DNA from: Sphingobium sp. 15-1
GTDB lineage: Bacteria > Pseudomonadota > Alphaproteobacteria > Sphingomonadales > Sphingomonadaceae
Direction of reading: 5' to 3'
Assembly (NCBI RefSeq): GCF_013375535.1
Contig: NZ_JABXJG010000003.1
Coordinates: forward strand, 372,001-436,000
DNA length: 64,000 nt
Below the pieces are notes generated by a model. The model was not told the origin of the DNA and did no database searches. It saw nothing but the letters and a program-made list of their open reading frames with translations. Position 1 is the first letter of the stretch. Each line of letters opens with the position of its first letter. This document shows, in pieces, positions 59,047 to 64,000 of this stretch. Both the position numbers and the translations under genes were made by a program.

Positions 59047-60141
59047 ATGTTGTTCCCGCAACGGCCCGATGATATCACGCCCGCTCTGCTGAATGCGTTG
59101 GCGGCGAAACAACATCGCGGCGTGACCGTCGAGAATGTCGAGATCGTTGACGTCAAGGATAGCGGCTCCACGGCCGCCTCAAGCTCTGCTCTCGTTACGA
59201 TTAAGGTCGACTATGCAGGCACCGGTCATGGACTGCCTGAGAACCTTTTGATCAAGACGACACAAAGTGATTCGTCTCTTTGGTATAGTAACCTGCGTGC
59301 TCTATATGTGAATGAACTCGATTTTTATAGCAAGCTGAGGCCGGAACTTCATTTCGAGGCGCCAGTGTCGCTTGGCGGTGCCATGCGCGAGGATGGGCTC
59401 TACGTTCTGGCAATCGAAGACGTTCGCAAGCGCGGCGCGAAGTTTCACACGGTTCTCACCGATGACGTCACCGCTGAACATGCCTTTAATGTGCTGGACA
59501 CGCTCGCCCGGCTTCATGCCCGCTACTGGGATACGCCGCGGTTCAAAAGCGACCTATGCTGGCTGCAGACCCATGTTGGCGGCGAACTCGAGACTTTCCT
59601 TCGTCAGCAGACCAGCCAGAGCAATGAGCTTAAAATCAGCCGGTACAAGCGCGAGCTTCTGAGTATTTTGAAGTTAACTGAAGCCCAGCTTCACACATAT
59701 TCGATTGCCGTCAATGAGCATCAGTCCAGCCAGCCGAACACGATCGTGCACGGCGATCCGCATTTAGGCAATATTTACTTTCTTCCCGATCGCAAGGCGG
59801 GACTGGTCGACTTTCAGTGCGTTGTGAAAGGGCATGCCGCACATGATCTTGGCTATTTTATCAATGTCGCCCTGCCGGTGGAAGTGCGCCGTCGTGAAGA
59901 GCGTCACCTCCTCGACTTTTACCGCGAAAAGCTCATCGAATATGGCGTCAGAAACGCCCCGGATCGGGACACGCTGTGGCTTGAATATCGGCGGGCGCTT
60001 ATCTGGGGGATATATCCAGCCTGGCTGCCTGTTCCGGCGGAGAATTACGGTATGGAACATACGGCGGTGGTCCTCCTCCGGTTGGTTGCCGCATTCCAAG
60101 ATCACGAAGGTGTGAAGTTGCTGGAAGAGTTAGTCGCTTAA
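59047..60141 (+). CDS. APH/EcKinase-like phosphotransferase
   Basis: A 364-residue kinase-fold protein: NLLIKTTQSDSSLWYSNLRA (N-lobe), VLAIEDVRKRGAKF, catalytic HGDPHLGNIYF, metal-binding GLVDFQCVVKG and HDLGYFINVALP. The H-G-D-x-H-x-x-N loop and D-F-Q are complete, so it should be active. It is more like the ecdysteroid-kinase-like/DUF-type family than the ACAD11-type kinase at 4054; related proteins phosphorylate hydroxyl groups of steroids or other hydrophobic alcohols in insects. The start at 59047 has GGAGAG upstream. A Rieske oxygenase gene follows. Confidence 0.85.
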   Translation: MLFPQRPDDITPALLNALAAKQHRGVTVENVEIVDVKDSGSTAASSSALVTIKVDYAGTGHGLPENLLIKTTQSDSSLWYSNLRALYVNELDFYSKLRPELHFEAPVSLGGAMREDGLYVLAIEDVRKRGAKFHTVLTDDVTAEHAFNVLDTLARLHARYWDTPRFKSDLCWLQTHVGGELETFLRQQTSQSNELKISRYKRELLSILKLTEAQLHTYSIAVNEHQSSQPNTIVHGDPHLGNIYFLPDRKAGLVDFQCVVKGHAAHDLGYFINVALPVEVRRREERHLLDFYREKLIEYGVRNAPDRDTLWLEYRRALIWGIYPAWLPVPAENYGMEHTAVVLLRLVAAFQDHEGVKLLEELVA

Positions 60142-60265
60142 TGAGACGCCTTTGTCACAATGATCGTCGCTTTCGCTCGTCCTTCACGAGCTGGGCGATT
60201 ACGAACCGTCAACGCCAAGGCGCTGTGGCTCGGCAAGCTTTTCTGGAAGCTATGGGGTCGGCCGT

Positions 60266-61453
60266 TTGCTCGTCGGCAGAAGATCTCCGGCGCAGGTCTC
60301 TCATCTCCAGCGCGCGCGAGAGCGCAGGACTGTGGCACATCTCGCTAACGGTCGGACGACCGACCTTGCCGATGCGCCGCTTGCCATTCCGGCAAGCGAA
60401 TATACTGATCCGTCGAGGTTCGAAGCGGAGCGCCAGAAGATTTTCGGCAGTCTTCCACTCCTTGCCTGCCTGTCGGGTGATGTGGCTGAACCCGGCGACA
60501 AATTCATTTTCGATGCAGTGGGTCCCTCGATCCTCATTATGCGCGGCAAGGATCGTAAGGTCCGTGCCTTCCTCAATATGTGTACGCATCGCGGCGCGCG
60601 GCTCGTCGCGACGTGCGAACGGCGCAAGCTTGTGGTCTGCCCGTTCCACGCCTGGAGCTTCAATTTGGAAGGCAAGCTTGTCCGTATACCGAAGAAGGAC
60701 TGCTTTGACGAAGGTGGCCGCATCAGCCGGGATCTGATTTCGGTACCGATCGGTGAATGGGGCGGCATGATATTCGTCAAGGCCCACGCAGGCGAAGAAG
60801 AGATCGACATCGAGGAATGGCTCGGGGACCTTGGCCCGCAGTTGCTCGCCCTCGACCTGGGAAGGGCCAAGCCAGTTATTTGTCAGCAGGTCGATACCGC
60901 GGCTAACTGGAAATATTGCCTCGATACCTTTGGAGAAGCCTATCACTTCAAAGTCTTGCACGCGACGACAATTGCTCAGATGTCGGTCCCGGACGTCGCG
61001 ATATTCGACGCTTTCGGGCCGCACCACCGCGTCTGTTTCACCGACAATCATTATAAAGACTGTGTCGGACAGCCAGAGGCGAAGTGGCCTGAGGTGCCGT
61101 ATACCGGCAGCCACCTGATTTTTCCCAACACTATCCTATATCCGGCGGCGCATCAGGGAGGGGTGGGCATGTACCGACTCTTTCCCGGAGAAAGCGTTGG
61201 AAAATGTTTCACGCATATGTCGGTATATCGCACGTCGGATGCGGCGGAGACGGTGACCGATCAATCGCTTATTGAGGGCCATAACTGGAACGTCGAGATC
61301 GTGGCGGGCGAAGATTATAGTGTGTCCGAAAGCGGCCAGCGGAATCTCGAACACGCACCGAAGGACTTCGAGCTGATATTGGGGCGCAACGAGATAGCGT
61401 TGCAAAATATGCACCGCCATATCGACGCCATCGTCGGGCCGTCCGAGCGTTAA
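60266..61453 (+). CDS. Rieske non-haem iron oxygenase, alpha subunit
   Basis: Up to 395 residues. The Rieske [2Fe-2S] ligands are Cys106 and His108 (CTHRG) and Cys125 and His128 (CPFHAW), counting from the first possible start. The mononuclear iron site is in NWKYCLDTFGEAYHFKVLH with His227 and His232. This is the terminal oxygenase that puts hydroxyls on an aromatic ring or demethylates or hydroxylates a side chain. The N-terminus is unsure: TTG 60266 is the first start in frame, GTG 60332 (TVAHLANGR) may be the true one because family-like sequence starts there. No beta subunit, ferredoxin or reductase gene is next to it, so it relies on electron carriers encoded elsewhere. Confidence 0.9.
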   Translation: MLVGRRSPAQVSHLQRARERRTVAHLANGRTTDLADAPLAIPASEYTDPSRFEAERQKIFGSLPLLACLSGDVAEPGDKFIFDAVGPSILIMRGKDRKVRAFLNMCTHRGARLVATCERRKLVVCPFHAWSFNLEGKLVRIPKKDCFDEGGRISRDLISVPIGEWGGMIFVKAHAGEEEIDIEEWLGDLGPQLLALDLGRAKPVICQQVDTAANWKYCLDTFGEAYHFKVLHATTIAQMSVPDVAIFDAFGPHHRVCFTDNHYKDCVGQPEAKWPEVPYTGSHLIFPNTILYPAAHQGGVGMYRLFPGESVGKCFTHMSVYRTSDAAETVTDQSLIEGHNWNVEIVAGEDYSVSESGQRNLEHAPKDFELILGRNEIALQNMHRHIDAIVGPSER

Positions 61454-61461
61454 ACCTGACT

Positions 61462-61486
61462 ACGGCGCCTGCGGGTCCGGCGCCGT
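61462..61486 (+). terminator. Hairpin between Rieske oxygenase and SDR
   Basis: ACGGCGCC and GGCGCCGT form a perfect 8-bp stem with a 9-base loop just after the stop. No T-run; may attenuate rather than end transcription. Confidence 0.45.
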
Positions 61487-61542
61487 CTGCCCAGGAGGCA
61501 GACGCAGGCTGCTCAAACAAAGAATATGTGGGAGAATTTTGG

Positions 61543-62283
61543 ATGAAGCGTTTTTCTGGCAAAGCCGTCATCGTAACCGGTGCGGGTTCGGGAATCGGCC
61601 GGGCGACAGCACTTGCTTTCGCACGCGAAGGTGCGCGGGTGCTCATCGCTGACATACGGGAGGACCGCATTGCCGAAACGGTCGACCTTATTCACCAAGA
61701 GGGCGGCACAGCCAAGCCATTTCGCGTCGACGTTTCAGTGGCAGCGGAAGTCAACGCCATGGTCGATGCGGCTGTGAAGGCCTTCGGGCAGCTTGACGTC
61801 CTCTTCAGCAATGCTGCGATCGTGGACAAGGGCGCAGCATGTGCTGATATCGACGACGATTTGTGGGCAAGGATTATGGACGTAAATGTGGCAGGAACAT
61901 TCTACGCGATCCGCGCCGCCCTGCCGTATCTGGTTAAAAGCAAAGGCAATGTTGTAGTGACAGCGTCCATCGCGAGTTTTGGAGGGTTGGGGGGCGGTGC
62001 GGCCTATACTGCGTCGAAATTTGGCGTGGTCGGCCTGGTGAATCAGCTTGCCGTCGAGACTGCGGCAGACGGCGTTCGGATCAATGCGGTGGCTCCTGGC
62101 GGTGTCCGCACGAACATCTTTGACTTCGACAGCGTTGAGGACATGGTGGTCGCTGTGACGCCCCTGGGACGATTTGCCGCGCCTGAAGAAATAGCGGCGC
62201 CCGTTCTGTTTCTGGCGTCGGACGCCGCTAGTTATATCACGGGTACGGTGTTGCGCGTCGATGGGGGCTGGCGCTCTAAATAA
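61543..62283 (+). CDS. SDR-family oxidoreductase
   Basis: A 246-residue classical SDR with TGAGSGIG at about residues 12-19, LIADIRED (Asp, NAD preference), SNAAIVDKG (Ser in place of the first Asn of NNAG), the serine in TASIASF and Tyr-x-x-x-Lys in AAYTASKFG. It ends VLRVDGGWRSK. GGGAGAATTTTGG precedes the ATG. It may oxidise a hydroxyl introduced by the Rieske oxygenase upstream. Confidence 0.92.
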   Translation: MKRFSGKAVIVTGAGSGIGRATALAFAREGARVLIADIREDRIAETVDLIHQEGGTAKPFRVDVSVAAEVNAMVDAAVKAFGQLDVLFSNAAIVDKGAACADIDDDLWARIMDVNVAGTFYAIRAALPYLVKSKGNVVVTASIASFGGLGGGAAYTASKFGVVGLVNQLAVETAADGVRINAVAPGGVRTNIFDFDSVEDMVVAVTPLGRFAAPEEIAAPVLFLASDAASYITGTVLRVDGGWRSK

Positions 62284-62499
62284 ATAGAGTTTGCGGGCCA
62301 CAGGTCCATTTAAGGCTCGGAAGATCGAAAATGCCCATGCCCCTGATATATAACGGGTTTTCCCAACGATTCAGCGCGTTGAGCGGTGTCTTGGTGCGCT
62401 TGCCAACATTGCAAAGCTGCCGGGTATATGCGACCTGGCTTGACGTCGAGCTTGTCGGACGAGTGGGGATGTGATCGATCCTGCTGCTGATGCCCGCTG

Positions 62500-62690
62500 A
62501 GGTGGTCCCGCTTATTTGGACAGGTTTGCGGCGAATTTAAGCTCATCCGTGTTGTCGTTCATGCCGCCATTTGGGTGACCAGATCATGGGGGGCATGCCC
62601 CCCATGATCTGAAGCGTCGATTTGCCCATATGCCTCGGCCGGGGTTTTGCCCGCAAGGCGCTAATGAGGGCGGTGATGATTGTACAACAC
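62500..62690 (-). pseudogene. IS3-type transposase C-terminal remnant
   Basis: On the minus strand one frame reads YNHHRPH, a stop, then RLAGKTPAEAYGQIDASDHG, the C-terminal end of an IS3/IS481-type integrase core with one nonsense codon. The likely element end (TGAGGTGGTCCCGCTTATTT) is near 62500. The 5' part is missing because the recombinase cassette starts at about 62690. The stretch 62284-62499 shows no gene. Confidence 0.55.
62581..62610. repeat. Perfect 30-bp palindrome
   Basis: The 30 bases are fully self-complementary (AGATCATGGGGGGCA mirrored). They lie just after the conserved end of the IS3-type remnant. It would form a very strong cruciform or RNA hairpin. Confidence 0.75.
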
Positions 62691-63223
62691 GGCGACGCAA
62701 CGCCCACGGGACCGATATCCGGGAAGTTATCTATCAATGGCACCCCTGGAGGGGTCGGCCGATCCACGTGCATCAAGCCGTGGAACGCGCCGGGGGGATT
62801 GTTTTTCGGTGCAACCTCACAGGTACGACGTCCGATCGCTTGCTTGAGATTCCGGCGTGGATGTTTGACCGCGCTGTTTGTACCATGACGTGCCTTGAAG
62901 CTGCATCTCGCGTGGATATCGGCGCGCTGAGCGCGCTGTCCAGACTCCTGCAGGTGGCAGCCAAGAAGATTTCGGCTTCATCGGTTTCGAGCGCAGCATT
63001 CAGCCCTCACGACTCGTATTCGGGAGGTCTTGATGGCACGCAAGCCGATGACAGTGCAGCTCGATCTGTTCTCCAGCCCCAGCGGTTCCGGGATCGCGCA
63101 GCTTCCGCGATGGCAGACCCTGCCGCCGCCGACACGCCAAGCGTTGATGCCGCTGATCGTACGCCTGCTACTCGAGCATATCGACAGCGATCCCGTCGCG
63201 GAACCACGGGAGACGTACGATGA
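62690..63223 (+). CDS. Cassette ORF1 of the second serine-recombinase cassette
   Basis: Homologous to the ORF at 31344: REVIYQWHPWRGRPIHVHQA, LLEIPAWMFDRAVC, DIGALSALSRLLQVAAKKI. The start codon is not evident; conserved sequence begins near 62727. After about 62960 the frame continues through ORF2 and stops with a TGA overlapping the recombinase ATG at 63220, exactly as in the first cassette. Function unknown. Confidence 0.5.
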   Translation, partial: RRRNAHGTDIREVIYQWHPWRGRPIHVHQAVERAGGIVFRCNLTGTTSDRLLEIPAWMFDRAVCTMTCLEAASRVDIGALSALSRLLQVAAKKISASSVSSAAFSPHDSYSGGLDGTQADDSAARSVLQPQRFRDRAASAMADPAAADTPSVDAADRTPATRAYRQRSRRGTTGDVR

Positions 63224-63230
63224 ACTTTGA
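63033..63230 (+). CDS. Cassette ORF2 of the second serine-recombinase cassette
   Basis: A 65-residue protein: MARKPMTVQLDLFSSPSGSG, then LPPPTRQALMPLIVRLLLEH. GGGAGG lies 6 bases upstream, and its end overlaps the recombinase start by 11 bases. It occupies the same slot as the protein at 31648. The T-R-Q-A-L-x-x-L-I-x-R-L-L-x-E-H helix is typical of small proteins linked to serine recombinases; function unknown. Confidence 0.6.
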   Translation: MARKPMTVQLDLFSSPSGSGIAQLPRWQTLPPPTRQALMPLIVRLLLEHIDSDPVAEPRETYDEL

Positions 63231-64000
63231 GAAGATCGGCCCGCAGCATCTCGAGCGCAAGGCGATCCTGTATGTGCGGCAGTCCTCCCCCATCAGGTGC
63301 TTCACAACCGGGAGAGCAGCGCTCTGCAATACGCAATGCGCGATCGCCTGGTCACTTTGGGATGGTCTCGCATCGAGACCGTCGACGAAGATCTTGGCCG
63401 ATCAGCCGCAGGAGGTGTGACACGCGCTGGTTTCGACCGGATGGTTGCCAAGGTCTGCCTTGGCAAAGTCGGTGCAGTCGCTGCACGGGAAGTTTCGCGC
63501 TTCGCCCGCAACAGCCGTGACTGGCAACAGCTTATCGAGATGTGCCGGGTCGTCGACACGGTTTTGATCGACCAAGAGACCGTGTACGCCCCGCGCCAAG
63601 GTAATGACCGACTGCTGCTGGGCCTGAAGGGAAGCCTCAAAGAGTATGAACTGGATCTTCTGCGCCAGCGTTCGCTCTCGGCCCGCTACGAGAAGGCTCG
63701 ACGCGGCGAACTAATCGTTGCGGCCCCGGTCGGCTTCGTGAAGGTCGGCGACCGGATCGAGAAGGATCCTGATCGTCGGGTCCAAGAAGCCATCGCCCTG
63801 GTGTTTGACAAGGTCGCCGAGCTCGGCAGTGCACGGCAAGCGCTGCTCTGGTTTATCGAGCATGGGCTGGACCTTCCCGCCAAGCGCAACAACGGCGATG
63901 TCGAGTGGCGCAAGCCGAACTACGCAACCATTCACCGGATGATCGAGAACCCGATTTACGGTGGCGCCTATGCCTATGGTAAAAGCCGCACCGCCACCGG
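63220..64000 (+). pseudogene. Serine recombinase, second cassette, frameshifted, runs off the window
   Basis: The frame starts MNFEKIGPQHLERKAILYVR-QSS with the catalytic Ser, then shifts at a C-run (63287-63291). In the other frame the protein continues as HQVLHNRESSALQYAMRDRL, DEDLGRSAAGGVTRAGFDRM, REVSRFARNSRDWQQLIEM and LLLGLKGSLKEYELDLLRQR, open to base 64000. One extra C would restore a single frame. It is homologous to the recombinase at 31817 in the resolvase and recombinase domains. The shift may be a true mutation or a sequencing error in the homopolymer. Confidence 0.85.

Noticed and set aside
60141..60737. 198-codon frame overlapping the start of the Rieske oxygenase
   Set aside because: Lies in another frame across the Rieske cluster; Ser/Arg-rich and not family-like.
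60266..61453. Two-component ring-hydroxylating dioxygenase with beta subunit
   Set aside because: The SnoaL-like gene at 45217 has a loosely beta-subunit-like pattern but is 15 kb away and coupled to an SDR; no ferredoxin or reductase gene is near.
1..64000. CRISPR arrays, rRNA and tRNA genes
   Set aside because: No regularly spaced repeats, no conserved rRNA stretches and no cloverleaf-type sequence were noticed; short tRNAs could still be missed by eye.

Overview
The window is a GC-rich stretch of bacterial chromosome or plasmid that reads like a sphingomonad (alphaproteobacterium; Novosphingobium, Sphingobium or Sphingopyxis type). The clues are two large TonB-dependent receptors with the sphingomonad-style plug start (IIVTAQRRSERL), a crowd of SDR, acyl-CoA dehydrogenase, NTF2-like and Rieske genes, GST-fold genes, and a dense load of insertion sequences. 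No rRNA, tRNA or CRISPR array was seen. The genus is inference.

Layout. 1-14.7 kb: short catabolic gene groups on both strands: a luciferase-like monooxygenase cut by the window edge, EthD, NTF2-like and SRPBCC small proteins, an SDR, an overlapping kinase/acyl-CoA dehydrogenase pair, an epimerase-like dehydrogenase, an Old Yellow Enzyme homologue, an ABM monooxygenase, an acyl-CoA ligase, an F420-reductase-like oxidoreductase and a molybdopterin oxidoreductase. 14.8-27.4 kb: one long same-strand run that looks like an operon: MaoC hydratase, SDR, enoyl-CoA hydratase, thiolase remnant, acyl-CoA dehydrogenase, a 2-oxoacid dehydrogenase complex (E1 alpha, E1 beta, free lipoyl carrier, free E2 catalytic domain), a double-domain acyl-CoA dehydrogenase, then fbiC (FO synthase for coenzyme F420) and an npdG-type NADPH:F420 reductase. 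27.4-38 kb: a mobile-element pile-up: IS110, IS66 split by a serine-recombinase cassette, an IS630 remnant, a tyrosine phosphatase gene, a truncated IS110 and a TetR regulator. 38-41 kb: an NmrA-like reductase, two tandem NTF2-like paralogues and an SDR. 41-43 kb: decayed IS3 elements. 43-49 kb: two GST-fold genes, an NTF2-like/SDR pair and a second molybdopterin oxidoreductase. 49.5-57.4 kb: two paralogous TonB-dependent receptors separated by IS5 and a decayed IS630. 57.6-62.3 kb: a beta-lactamase-fold esterase, a second APH-like kinase, a Rieske oxygenase alpha subunit and an SDR. 62.5-64 kb: an IS3-type remnant carrying a second copy of the serine-recombinase cassette, which runs off the window.

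How it may work together (inference): TonB receptors import a hydrophobic substrate; the Rieske oxygenase, esterase, SDRs, flavin/F420-linked oxidoreductases and OYE remodel it; ligase, dehydrogenases, hydratases and the 2-oxoacid dehydrogenase shorten it as CoA thioesters. The substrate cannot be named; a steroid, terpenoid or other polycyclic compound would fit. The most unusual points are deazaflavin (FO/F420) biosynthesis embedded in a beta-oxidation-type operon of a proteobacterium, an ACAD10/11-like kinase plus dehydrogenase pair, and two diverged copies of a three-gene serine-recombinase cassette, each sitting inside a transposase gene.
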